Shown here: one piece after another, positions 10,312 through 20,900 of the stretch
Layout: every line of letters starts with the position of its first letter
How positions within the stretch are numbered: the stretch's first letter is position 1
NCBI GenBank assembly: GCA_039881045.1
Contig: JAYWVB010000004.1
Coordinates: 620,001-684,000, forward strand
DNA: 64,000 nucleotides
Source: Chaetomium olivaceum
Lineage: Eukaryota > Ascomycota > Sordariomycetes > Sordariales > Chaetomiaceae
Direction of reading: 5' to 3'
Translations under genes and position numbers: made by a program
The notes under the pieces: model-generated
The model's database searches: none
What the model was told of the DNA's origin: nothing
What the model saw: only the letters and a program-made list of their open reading frames with translations

Positions 10312-11158
10312 AGATAGACTACCTGCTTCTCACCGTTCCCAACTGGTAAATGTATCTCCTGTCACCTGTCAAGGTCCGCTAGTTGACCTCGACTTCATCG
10401 AGTTCTTGAGCGAGTTAGCCGCTCCCTAATTGATCGATTTGATTGCGTCCCTGTTGATTGAATTATTGATAGCCCGTAAGTGATGACGAAGGGACAGGTG
10501 ATAACAGCAACAAACGCACTTCCTCAGTGCGTTTGCCCCCTTATTCATGGTCTGACACCGAGATTTCCAGTCCACAACGTTTCTAGCAGGTCACCCATCC
10601 GGGGCCGGTTTCCGTCCAGACCCTCTCCCATCGTCAAAGGCCCAAACACGTCATATAGTTCCAGTCACGCTCAGATCGCTTACGGTCTCCGCTATTATAG
10701 CTTTATTGAACCGTCGCCTCATTCGAATGGCACCCGTGACTCTCCGCCATATTAGGATGATTTCGTACTCCGCGTCTCACATGGCCCCTGATGAGCTCTT
10801 GGTCCAAACTATGCCCTTTTCCGTGATCAATGGCAGAGGGGCGTGATAGACCCTTGAGCACCTACTACTTTCCAATACTCAATCTATATATCCATGTCTC
10901 TTGGCTATAACACCGGCGCATATGACTCTACCATGCCATCCCTTTGTGTTGAAAGTCGGATCACCGCTCAACTACATTCCTAGCAGTAACAAAGACAATG
11001 GAAGGGTACGATGTGCGACTATTTAAGTAACGACTACGGGCCCCTACCCGGTGCATTTCGTTGCTTTCCAGAAATAGATTCATTGCAGAATTTCAAAAGG
11101 TCAAGGACAGCTCAACCACTACGACGTCGCCAAACCACTTTCCGTAGTGTCTAGCAGC
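10312..11158. other. Intergenic, with one strong hairpin
   Basis: No convincing coding frame is present. A perfect 9-bp inverted repeat CAAACGCAC / GTGCGTTTG with a 7-base loop lies at 10511-10535, about 200 bases past the GH55 stop, and could be a terminator or processing structure. A TATTTAAG motif at 11020-11027 lies 130 bases before the next ATG. Confidence 0.6.
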
Positions 11159-11629
11159 ATGTGTTACATACCGCCTGTCAAGTGCCAGTGCTGCGGGAAA
11201 GACTTCGTGCCCAAATCAAAGAGCGAAACAGATGAGTACGAGCGCAAGATCTTTGCCTTTTGCAACACATCCATGGTTTCATGCGGATACCTGACGCCGA
11301 AGCAGCTATCAACGGGCTCAGGTGGCCACAGCAAGCTAGAGCACCCCGGGTTCTGTAGTATATGTTCCAAATCTGAAGTGGACGACTTCGATTGGCATTA
11401 CCAGAGCGGTGACCGCACCGAAACCACGGCCCTTCGTCAACAACAGGCCTGGCAGCGGATGTGGCAAGCCTCCAATTTCATGGCTCGGAAGACAAAGGAA
11501 GGAGAAGGTTACGGTCCGGAAGGGATTCGTCGGTTTATGGAACCCTTCCGCCACGCTGTGAAAGATGCAGGAAAGCAGAATGACAGTCAGAGACGTGACG
11601 GGACTTGGAAGATGGGCTGGCTCTGGTAA
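11159..11629 (+). CDS. Small Cys-rich protein, MCYxP tandem family member A
   Basis: This 156-residue intronless ORF is not a family I recognise. It begins MCYIPPVKCQCCGKDF and has a second Cys pair in HPGFCSICSK, then a charged helical half rich in Gln, Trp, Arg and Lys. There is no signal peptide or membrane segment, so a cytoplasmic or nuclear location is likely. The paired cysteines suggest metal binding (inference). The same N-terminal pattern MCY-x-P...CC and a downstream P-x-x-C-x2-C recur in the next two genes on the same strand, which marks a local tandem family. The ATG in MCY was preferred over an upstream GTG because all three members start there. Confidence 0.65.
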   Translation: MCYIPPVKCQCCGKDFVPKSKSETDEYERKIFAFCNTSMVSCGYLTPKQLSTGSGGHSKLEHPGFCSICSKSEVDDFDWHYQSGDRTETTALRQQQAWQRMWQASNFMARKTKEGEGYGPEGIRRFMEPFRHAVKDAGKQNDSQRRDGTWKMGWLW

Positions 11630-12854
11630 CGAATAGTCAACCACATCAACTTGCTATATATTTTAGTGGTAGCCGTTTAACCGCCTCTTTCTGCAAGTAC
11701 GTGATCATACACCTTGCAGAAAAGCACGAGGCCATTGGCTCTTCCTGAAATGCTTTCTAATATGATGCCAACTACGTAGTCTATATTAACAGTCTCAGTT
11801 CCTTGCACCTTCTAAGCTATCTGGTACTTTATTTGTTTCTAAATTTCCATACAGAGGCGAGAGGTTCGGGGATTTCTGGATCCGCGCCACGAGCCGAAGC
11901 CTGTACCATGTTGACCGGGTCATGGAAGACATATAAGAATGCCTTCTCCTCCGCCTGCCTTTATCAAGCATCGCCGGTGATGTGTGTTATTAACATGCAG
12001 TACTTTGCAAGCCGCTTTCCAAACAATGCAAAATCATCAAGTCGCTCAACATAACGGCGATTGACGTAACCGGTCGCCATTAAATGGATCCGAGTCGATT
12101 GAAACGTAGTGTTTAATGACAGCCGCCCGCAACTCCTGTCATATGACGGGTTGTGATGTTACGCGTTCGTCACTATAAGAATAATACCACCAGTACACCT
12201 GGTGGTCAGGTGGACGTATGGAGAACCAAGGCTACTAACGATGGTTTAGTGGCTTTGTCCATGTTTTAAGGCTCCTGAGGTGCGGGTAGACACGTGCCCA
12301 GAACACCACGATATGAATCTCAGCCAAGAATGAAATGTAGCCGAAAGTTAGTTAGGTAAATAAGGCCGTTGCCAAATCAGCTGCTAAAGGGCTTCGTTAC
12401 TGCCATGATGGTAGCCGGGAAGGCGAAGCCCGCGCCGGCAATGAACAACGCAAGGAGAATCGGTACAGGGGTTGGGTTTGCCATGTAGCAGCTCATACAT
12501 GAAACGAGTGATTCCGGCTGCCCCATGCCATGGTTTTGTGTTCGTTGGGCCGGTATCACTTGCCTATTGGGGGGCCAACTGATCAAGATCATGCTCCCCG
12601 TAGCCACAAAGCCCGAGCCATATGACTGGAAATCAAGTTCAATCCCAGTGCATATGACGGGGGTTAACACAGGGCATAGGAGTGCCTATAAAACCCCATA
12701 CCGGCGGTACCACATCTACCCCCAATACATTCACTCTCCTAAATTACAGCACACCCTAGCAAGGTCGACGAAATCATTGGTATCGACGCACCCTTGATTA
12801 CCGAGGTTCTTTATTATCTCCCACTGCTCAGTGCCAGCACGGCTCCAGCTCAAT
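11630..12854. other. Intergenic between family members A and B, promoter of B at its end
   Basis: Only short unsupported frames are present. A good TATAAAA box lies at 12687-12693, about 165 bases before the start of member B. Confidence 0.6.
12687..12693 (+). promoter_or_regulatory. TATA box of MCYxP member B
   Basis: TATAAAA, 162 bases upstream of the ATG at 12855, in an otherwise mixed-composition leader. Confidence 0.55.
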
Positions 12855-13406
12855 ATGTGTTATACGCCACGCTTCAGGCGTTACTGTTGCCGAGAGTATT
12901 ACCAACCCCCTTCACTTTCTCAACGCCCAATCTTTGCCTACTGCGAAGAAGCATTTTGGACGGGACGCGAAACGGTAGACCCATGCAACAGAATCACAAC
13001 AGAGCAGCCATCAGAGTACCATTTCAATTCCGGCGCCGAGGAGTACCCGGGAATTTGCAAAGGTTGCATGAACGACCCTGAACAGCGAAGTTACCTAGAG
13101 TATGACCTCACGGAACGCGTCAAAAGGTGCGACGACGACTTCCTCGAGTTCGAAAACACTGGGGGAACCGATTCTAAAATGAGAGACCTGTATCTCGCCC
13201 GGCGTGCAATGTGGCGCGACGCATTATCCATGCTGTCTTCAACGCCGGACCAATTACGTGCCTTTGACTGGCAGACGATCAGGAACTTTCAGTGGTACTG
13301 CACTACGGTGGAAGGAGTGGTTAAGCGGATAGCAATGGGCGAGAAGCAGACGGTGTTGAAAGAGAATTACGTCGTGGTTGACTGGATGTATGATCTCAAT
13401 CCATGA
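12855..13406 (+). CDS. Small Cys-rich protein, MCYxP tandem family member B
   Basis: A 183-residue intronless ORF starting MCYTPRFRRYCCREYY. It shares with its neighbours the MCYxP start, the CC pair about ten residues in, and a later P-x-x-C-x2-C (EYPGICKGCMND). The C-terminal half is predicted helical by eye (RAMWRDALSML, FDWQTIRNFQWYC), with several Trp. No known domain is recognised. A TATA box lies upstream. An upstream CTG/GTG-type extension exists in the frame but is not supported by the family comparison. Confidence 0.65.
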   Translation: MCYTPRFRRYCCREYYQPPSLSQRPIFAYCEEAFWTGRETVDPCNRITTEQPSEYHFNSGAEEYPGICKGCMNDPEQRSYLEYDLTERVKRCDDDFLEFENTGGTDSKMRDLYLARRAMWRDALSMLSSTPDQLRAFDWQTIRNFQWYCTTVEGVVKRIAMGEKQTVLKENYVVVDWMYDLNP

Positions 13407-14051
13407 TTCGGGGCGAAAAACGCTGGTGCCAATGGCGATCCGCAGTTCGTCTACGATGGAGGAGTGACGACCACACAACGACAACTCGAGGTTTAGGATT
13501 ATACTACGTAGCTGGCTAGGATGGCGCTTCTGCTCCCATATGGGATATCCACTGAGCTGGCATCTTCTGGAAAGCCCAAATAAATCAATGACCCTATTGT
13601 CTTATCATTCCCTTACAGGTGCTTGACGACGTTGTGAATGTTCCTTGCTACCATGACAAGTACGAGTACGAGCATGGCTTACCTTAGGTACCTTAGCTGC
13701 CGGCGATTTACAATCCGCTTTACTCCCTATGACTGCTTGAGTGGTTTGTCACTTCTGCTGGTGAACAGACCGGTGCCTGCTCGGCGACGGAAAGGGAGGA
13801 TGTACCTGCCATTTGGCGCTTACTATTGGGAAGTTGCCGTGATGCTGCCGTAGTTTCCCGGTCAAGAAGCCTCCCATCGTTCATTCTAGCTCCCGATCGG
13901 GGATATAATAATAATGGCTGATGGACTTTCACCTTCACTATTGTTTTCCTTACCATATACCCTTCTTCCACACTGCCTTACAGGTGCCAACCTTTACGCA
14001 TATGTAACTAGCCAACCAACGCCCGCACAACTCTTCTCGCCTTCAGCAAAC
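13407..14051. other. Intergenic between family members B and C
   Basis: No supported gene. TATAATA at 13904-13910 is the likely promoter element of member C, about 145 bases before its ATG. Confidence 0.55.
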
Positions 14052-14851
14052 ATGTGCTACGTCCCCATTATTCGGCACGCATGCTGCGGGGCGACCTGGA
14101 ACCCCGAACACATCGCGCTCCCCATCACCTACCCCTGCGGTGCTGCAACAAGGGGGAGAGCCATCGACCGCCCCCGATCCGATGCCGAATGGACGGGGTG
14201 CCCGAACCGCTCCACAGACCTTTTCACGAACCTAAAGCCAGACTTCCCGCTCCTCTGCCTAGGATGCAGGGAGGTCCACCGCCTCAGGACTCGGGTCTAC
14301 ATGGTGCGCCGCCACGCCGCGCGGCGTGCTCCGACTGGCTGAGGGCGTGCGTGAATACGCTCGAGCGCAGCACGGACAACGATCTGCCGCCGACCGCAAA
14401 GGAGCCGTACCTCCACGCAGCCCTATGTTTGGCTGCAGTGAACGCCTACGCCCGGCTGTCGGTGGCTGATGTCAGCAATACGATCGAGAGGGATGCGAAC
14501 CGGGCGAAGACGGTGGCAGCGTACGCGAAATACCTGTCCGCAGTTGGGTTGTTTTATAAGGCTGTGTGGCTGGCGCACAATCCTGCCCAGCAGCGGAATT
14601 CCGTGCCGGCTGTACCGGGAGGAGGCCCTGCCGTGCAGTCGGGCACAGGTTCTCCGGGAGTAGGCCGTGCCGCGCAGTCGGACACAGGTTCTCCGGGAAG
14701 ACGCCCTGCCACGCAGTCGGACACAGGTTCTCCGGGAAAACGCCCTGCCACGCAGTCGGACACAGGTTCTCCGGGAAGACGCCCTGCCACGCAGTCGGAC
14801 ACAGGTTCTCCGGGAAGAGGCCGTGCCACGCAGTCGGACACAGGTTCTTGA
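14052..14851 (+). CDS. MCYxP tandem family member C, frameshifted, with repeat tail
   Basis: It starts MCYVPIIRHACCGATW and has the family's second Cys pair (DFPLLCLGCREV). The starting frame stops at 14340-14342. A different frame carries on as a convincing helical segment (SDWLRACVNTLERS...AVGLFYKAVWLAHN), comparable in placement to the C-terminal half of member B, and ends in six copies of a 13-residue repeat (QSDTGSPG core). A one-base indel at about 14315-14335 would join the two. Whether this is a real mutation, a sequence error or a very short intron cannot be decided here. Function unknown. Confidence 0.5.
14612..14849 (+). repeat. 39-bp minisatellite, about six copies, inside gene C
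   Basis: CACAGGTTCTCCGGGA recurs at 14644, 14683, 14722, 14761, 14800 and 14839, an exact 39-bp period. Because 39 is divisible by three and lacks stops, several frames on both strands stay open. In the gene frame it encodes a 13-residue repeat. Confidence 0.93.
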
Positions 14852-15177
14852 TGTCAAGGGGTGGGCGCGGTACACTCGCTCGTTTCTACCGTCTGAACTT
14901 CAGCACCGTGGAGTACGTACACGACGACTTGAATCAGCGCGACAGGAATATGCAACAGGAGGAGGTTGGAGCGCTCTGATTTGGGGAAGGTTATCCGAGA
15001 ATGATTCGATGAGACAGCGTCACAAACAGGCTTTCAATCATTACCTTAAATCACTAAGAATATCCAAAAGCTAATTCTCTGAGACTTGAATGTCCCCCTA
15101 ACGCCATGCCAGCTGATTCTACCCAGAAAAATCATAACTTCATCCTTCGTATCCTCATAAACATCACACTCGTTCAA
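14852..15177. other. Intergenic between convergent genes
   Basis: Short region between the gene C repeat tail and the 3' end of the minus-strand gene at 15178. Nothing supported is seen. Confidence 0.6.
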
Positions 15178-16877
15178 TCACTCGCTCCAAAGCAACACCC
15201 GCCACCTCCAGCCCTGCAACATCTTGATATCATCGTCACTCAGCTCCTCACGGCCGCCCTCAACTTTAGCCATGAGACGGTTGATCCGCTTGGACACGGT
15301 CTTGGCCACGCGCAGAGAGACCTCGTTCGTGAAGACATACAGTACGGCAAACACGAAGAACGCGATGGTGCCGATCCCGGGGCGGTGGGTGGCGGCCAGG
15401 ATGCGCGAGACAAGGCTCTTGCTCTTCTTAAAGGCGTACTCGGTCCGGTTGGACGACTCGTCGCCGTCCTCGTGCTCGCCCCGGCGGCGGCGGAAGAGCC
15501 GCTTGACGAGGGGGAGGAAGGAGGCCCTGGTCGGGAGATAGGGTTAGTACGAGCCAGGTTCAGATCAGGTCGTCCCTTCCACCGCGCACTCGCAAATTTG
15601 GCCGAGTCCTCCTTCTTCTCCTCTCCGAAAAGGGGACACAACACTAGAAAACAAGAAACAAAAAAAAGCACTCACACAATACCGCCCACCGCAAACCGCC
15701 GCCACCTCTCCCCCTCCGCCTTCCCCACCACGGCCTCCACCCTCGCCTGCAAACCCCTCAGCCCCATCAACACCAAGCCCGTCTGCAGCCGCCGCCGATT
15801 CTCCACCTCGGCCGCCGCCTGGTCCACCTTGCCATGCCCATTCACCATCCCAACCCCAACCCCGTTCACCGACATCATCCCGTTCCCAGCCCCGTTCGCG
15901 CTCATCATCCCCACCCCGGCAGGTCCGGCGCCAACGCCAACGCCGTTGATGCCCAGCCCTGTGCCGCCGCCGTTGACGGTGGCCAGCATGCTCTGCTGGC
16001 GGCGCACGGCGAGGAGTTCGCGGAGGGCGGTTTCGGCTGTGTCCAGGGTTGATTTGAGGGTGGGCGGGTTGTTGCTGGTGGAGGTGGAGGCTTGGGGGTT
16101 TTGGAGGGCGTTGGTGGTGGCAGTGGTGGTGGTGGTGTTGGTGATGATGGGGGCTGCGCCTGGTGGTGGTCCTGCTGTTGCTACTGCTGCCGTAGGGGGT
16201 GGGTAGGTGTTGGGTTGGTTGTAGTTATAGCCGTTGTTGGTGGGGGGGAAGTTTGAGGGTGGGCCTGGGTAGTGGTAGTAGGGCTGGGTGTAGGGCTGGG
16301 TGGGAGCAATGGATTCGAACTTGGGGTCCGGACCGGACATGGGTCGTGGGGAGACGTGGGCGAGGTTCTGTTGGAACGGGGTCTGATACATGGTTGGAGA
16401 GGTCGTGGTGTAGTTGGGTTCCAGCACCGGAGGTGGGGGTTGTGAGTGGGGGTATGAGGTAGCTGGGGGTTCTGAGGCGGGGTGAGCCCGGGCCGGAGCG
16501 GCGGTGATTTCTGGGGCGTCGGGACGGGGCCGGTAGGGGACAGTCGAAGAGCGGGGAGGACGGTCAGAACGGTCGTCAGTGTACGCTGGCCGGCGGGAAT
16601 TGGAGGTTACGGGTTCGAGGTTGGGTTTGGGCTCATAGTGGCGGTCAATTGCGGGATCCGAAACTCGAGCGCGAGGAGGACTCGGCAATCGATTGGACTC
16701 ATAGCGATCAATGGTCAAATCCGAAACCCGAGGCCCAGGTGGGCTTGACTTTCGGCTGGAGTTATAGCGGCCAGCAGCGGGTCGATCCGATTGATCAGCT
16801 TGAGGGTGAGATTGAGACTGAGATTGAGATTGAGAATCAGATCGTGGGCGAGTACGAGACTGGAGCGGAGAATCCAT
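15178..16877 (-). CDS. Pro-rich protein with one C-terminal membrane segment, unknown function
   Basis: Two exons: 16877-15676 and 15526-15178, with an intron 15675-15527 (GTGAGT donor, ACTAAC branch, CCGACCAG end) that joins the frames as VASFLPLVKRLF; total 516 residues. The first 250 residues are disordered, rich in Ser, Pro, Arg and Tyr, with RVSD-type short repeats. Then come a Gly/Val/Asn-rich stretch and a helical region (ENRRRLQTGLVLMGLRGLQARVEAVVGK). A basic patch and one hydrophobic segment (GTIAFFVFAVLYVF) precede an acidic, Trp-containing tail ending GWRWRVLLWSE. The layout suggests a membrane-anchored cytosolic protein. I do not recognise the family. Confidence 0.75.
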
Positions 16878-17602
16878 GGTGTTTTCCTGATGCTATTATG
16901 TCGCTCGGGCGATGGCTGGAAATAATGTGTTCGAAAATTCTGGAGTCGGTCAATGTGAAGAAGGGGATCCTATGGCAGCCTTCTGATATGTTTGATATTG
17001 ATAAGAATGGTGATGCGCCTCAAGTAAAGGTTACTTTTAATGCCAACATTAGATGAACGTCATGTTGGGTCGACGGTGGAGAGAGAGTCGGTCGGGGGAC
17101 AACAGCTGGGAGAGCATGTGGCAATTGATTTGTGGGGCCAGACAGGCCTCATTGAATTCCCCGCTTTTCCCGATCAATTGAATCGATTGAATTTGAGGAA
17201 ACCTGAGACCTCCAAGCCATGTCGAAATGCTCGCTCAATAACGCCGCCCAAATGGGGTCGAGCTTCAAACTGGGGTTGGTGTCAATTTCATCGTAACTTT
17301 GGAAACTGTGGCTTTTGCTTTTCATTCAAGGCAGCAACTGAGAAAGGCTCTCTTCAGGGGAAAGTGCCTCGGTGGCTTTCTTGCTCTTGCCAGATTCCAT
17401 TGCCCATTGCCCAGTTGAGCAAAAGCTCGCAAACCGCTGCTTGGCGCCAATCACAAAAGAGGAGTCACACCAAGAACATTTGTCAGCATTTGAGTCACTT
17501 CTGCCTATAAAGTAGGGATGAATGACTTTATTTATTGTAGCCTCCAATCAAGTCCAGCGAACCACTCGATTGTCCCGAAGGCTGACACATCCATCGGCAG
17601 AG
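16878..17602. other. Intergenic upstream of copia element 2
   Basis: It holds the divergent leader of the 15178-16877 gene and then non-coding sequence up to the insertion site. A 156-codon frame at 17040 has no domain and unconvincing composition. Confidence 0.55.
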
Positions 17603-17607
17603 GCAGC
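17603..17607. repeat. Target-site duplication GCAGC of copia element 2 (second copy 23548-23552)
   Basis: GCAGC lies directly before the TGTTGG start of the left LTR and directly after the TTGACA end of the right LTR. Confidence 0.95.
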
Positions 17608-17869
17608 TGTTGGAAAACCCACAGCCACGGATACCGAGATGGGACAGTCAAACGTAGTGAAAACAGTGTAATTACGGCCAGTTGAGCCAATTGATGGTCA
17701 ACTACTGCAGTGCAACCGTCGTGATGTCTGTGTCTGGTTCAAACAGCTGTGTGCGGGCATCTGACCCTGAAAAATACCGCATCTGGTCCCCTGGGTCCAC
17801 CTCGGGGGGTTTGATTACGCCTTGGCGACCACACGCCAAAGGCGTGGTCCTAACCTTGTAATCTTGACA
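17608..17869 (-). repeat. LTR of copia element 2 (3' LTR in element sense)
   Basis: 262 bp, starting TGTTGGAAAA and ending AATCTTGACA on the plus strand; identical to 23286-23547. It contains a near-palindrome GACCACACGCC/GGCGTGGTC close to its right end. Confidence 0.98.
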
Positions 17870-17903
17870 CACCCCCTCAGCCGAGCCAGTGATGGCGAGG
17901 CTG
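17870..17903 (-). other. Polypurine tract and adjacent stem-loop of copia element 2
   Basis: In element sense the tract reads TGAGGGGGTG next to the 3' LTR, as in element 1. 17878-17887 and 17894-17903 form an imperfect inverted repeat (CAGCC...GGCTG core) in the same place as the element 1 stem-loop. Confidence 0.65.
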
Positions 17904-17916
17904 GCGATACCCCTGT

Positions 17917-20900
17917 CTAACCTTCCTTGGTGTTGACCGTTCCCATCTTCCTGACTTCCTTCGCACCCTCCATTGCACGCCTTTCCTCTACCAGGGTCTG
18001 TACATCCACCAGTCCTAGCATCTCCCTGAAGCTCTCGAACGGCGCCTGGAATAGCGCCTTCGTCAAACCGTCCGCCATCATCTGGGCGCTCCTCGTATAC
18101 CGCACCTGAATGCGGTTGTGTTCGACCTCCTGACGCAGCCAATGGTTGTGGATGTCCACATGACGAAGATTGGTCTTCAGTGTGGCGATCTCCTGCGTCA
18201 CTAGTCGAATCGTCTGCGTGTTGTCGCACTCGATCGTGACGCGACTGTCGTCAAGACTGACTCCTAGTTCGTTGACAAGGCGACTGACAAACAGGGCCTC
18301 CTTAGCTGCCTGTGCCAACGCCAGGAGCTCTGCCTCAGTTGTGGATGTAGTGACTGTCTCCTGCTTGTTGGCGCGCCATCCGATTAGGCCGCCGAACAAC
18401 TTAATGGCGTATGCTTGACTGCTCTTGCGATCTACTGAGTTATCCGCAAAGGAGGCATCGCTGGCGACCTGCATGTCGTTTCTACCGCCCAGTTGCAGGG
18501 CCAGGAACCGAGTGTTGAACAGGTAGTCCAGGGCCCGGTCCGCGGCTCTCTGGTGCTGTCCTCCTGGGTTGAGTAGGTGCCTCGCCAGCCTTGAAGCTGC
18601 GAACGCTGTGTCAGGGCGAGTGATTACCACAGCGTACAACACTGAGCCGACCTTGCGTTGGTAGGTGCGTATTTGTCTTGTCGTTGCGATGCCGTCGTAT
18701 GGGAGCAGTTCATCCTTGCTCATTGGCGTTGACTTGCATGGTCTTGACTCGGCCAGGTTGATAATCTTCTCAAGGTACGATGCCTGCGACAGCCAGATCA
18801 AGCGCTTCTTGCGGTCGCGCAAGATCTCGATACCCAGGAACCACTCCAGGTTATGCCCACCCGTCAGTTGGTAACGATTGCCCAGTTGAACCATCGTCTT
18901 GAGCGCCTCTTGGCGCTGTTGGTTGCGGAACGCGATGACGATGTCATCCACGTAGAAGAAGATAATAACCCCATTCCTTGTAAATGCGCATGGTTCGTGG
19001 GGAACTGGCTTGAAGCCCAGGGTCTTGAGCGCCTGAGTGAGGGTCCTCTGCCAGAGCAATGGCGATCGTCGAAGGCCGTAGAGGGCTTTGTTGAGCTTGA
19101 GAATCGTACCGGTGCGACGGTGCCCGGGCGGCATCTTCATGTAGACGTCTTCGTCCAGGGTGGCGTTGACAAAGGCGTTGACAGCGTCGTATTGCAACAG
19201 TTCGAGGTCAAACCGGGCGGCAATCGCCATCACGGTCCTGAACGACCTTCCTGCGAGTGTCGCCGCGTAGTTGCTTTCTGCGGCGTGTCGGAACTGTTGA
19301 TCGCCTCGAACAACTAGTCGCGCCTTCGCCTTCTGGTATCTACCATGCTTATCAAACTTGTAGACGTAGACCCATCGACAGTCTAGTATCTGGTGCCCCT
19401 TGACCTGTGGATGGTTACGGCTGATCTCGAACCAAGACTTCATCTGTTCATGGCCTTTGAGGTGGGATAACTCAGCTTGTTTGAACTCCTCCCCCATAGG
19501 GTGGTTATCCAGTTCGTCATGCCTGTTTGGCGGTGCGGGTAGTTCGCTCCTATGGATGCGCTCCCTACGACGTAATCGTCGTTCGACTTCGCTACGCGTA
19601 AGCCGGCTGCCGTGCTCCGTAACCACCACACTCGCCCTCGTTCCGGCGTGGAAGGCGCCTCTCCAGCAGTCTGCGAGGGTAACCTCCGTTCTCAGATCTG
19701 ATGCCATACCGCTTTGGAGAGCTCCCTTGCCTGTCTCGCGGGGTTGAACAGCTCGAACAGGGTTGATTGCTCCTTCAGCCTCTGAGAACGCCCCTGGCTG
19801 GCGGATTTCCTCGCTCGGCAGGTAGGCAGACCCGAACATCGCAGCCTCCAAGATGGCGGCTGGTGGAGATGGTGGCGGCGTTGGGAGGTACTGGATAGTA
19901 TCCTTTCCCGGTTCTTGGGCACTTGTGGCAGTCTTTCCGTCTTCCCTATCGTTCTCTGCGATGGCTTCAGTGTTTCGTACACTGGCATCGACGCTCTGCA
20001 CGTCGGCATCAGGGCTCTGCACCCCGGCATCAGTGTTTCGTACACTGGCATCAGGGCTCTGCACCCCGGCATCAGGGCTCTGCACCCCGGCATCAGGGCT
20101 CTGCACCCCGGCATCAGGGCTCTGCACCCCGGCATCAGGGCTCTGCACCCTGGTCGGGAGTGGGTTCATCATGTGACTGGGAATGCGTGCGACGGGTATG
20201 TACCCTGGCGTATTGGCGCTGTCTTCGTCTTGTTGATACGTCGTTTGGTCCACCCCCTGAGAGGTACTGGCGGGGGCTGTCCCTGTTATATTAGTGGCTG
20301 TTGGGAGTTCTAACTCACGGATTAGAGTGGAAAGTTCTGCTGGGTCAACATCGCGAAGATCATCGCGGATCTCTTCTACATCGCCATTGAAGACTTCCTC
20401 TTCGTTGAAGATCACGTCGCGCGTATGGATAACCTTGTTGAGGACTGGGTTCCAGATACGGTACGTGTTGGAGGATTGGTATCCGATCAGGAACCCTACC
20501 CACGCACGTGGGTGGAACCTCTTGAGCCTGTCCTTCTTTTGTAGCGCTTTGGTAGTCATCGCGTACGCCTTGCAGCCGAAGACTCGAAGATGGGCTAGAT
20601 CTGGCTTGCGATGTTCTTCTGGCTTTGAGTGGAACAGCTCGAATGGCGTTTTCCAGCCCAATCGACTGCGTGGCGTGCGGTTAAGGAGGTAAATCGCCGT
20701 CGTAACGATCTCCCTCCACAGGAAGGCAGGCAGCTTCGCAGAGTCGCGCATCGCGTTGGCTTTCTCTTTGACCACACCCCCTGAGCGCTCGGCGCCGCCA
20801 TTGAGATCTTGCGTATGCGGCGGCGAGGGCTCGACCTTGATATGCCTGTCTTCCTCAAGGTAACGCGTTACCCGTGGCTTTTGCGTCTTCATCTCGTTGT

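Noticed and set aside
14612..14849. Possible CRISPR-like array
   Set aside because: Direct tandem units without spacers, inside a coding frame in a fungal genome; a minisatellite.
14423..14979. Long overlapping frames on both strands over the gene C tail
   Set aside because: Produced by the 39-bp repeat, which has no stops in several frames.
15106..16206. 366-codon plus-strand open frame
   Set aside because: Antisense to the two-exon membrane-anchored gene, whose splice sites and phase are clear.
17040..17510. 156-codon frame before element 2
   Set aside because: No recognisable domain; composition resembles the surrounding intergenic sequence.
17702..18229. Small frames within the LTR and 3' end of element 2
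   Set aside because: They overlap the RNase H coding end and LTR and have no counterpart in element 1.
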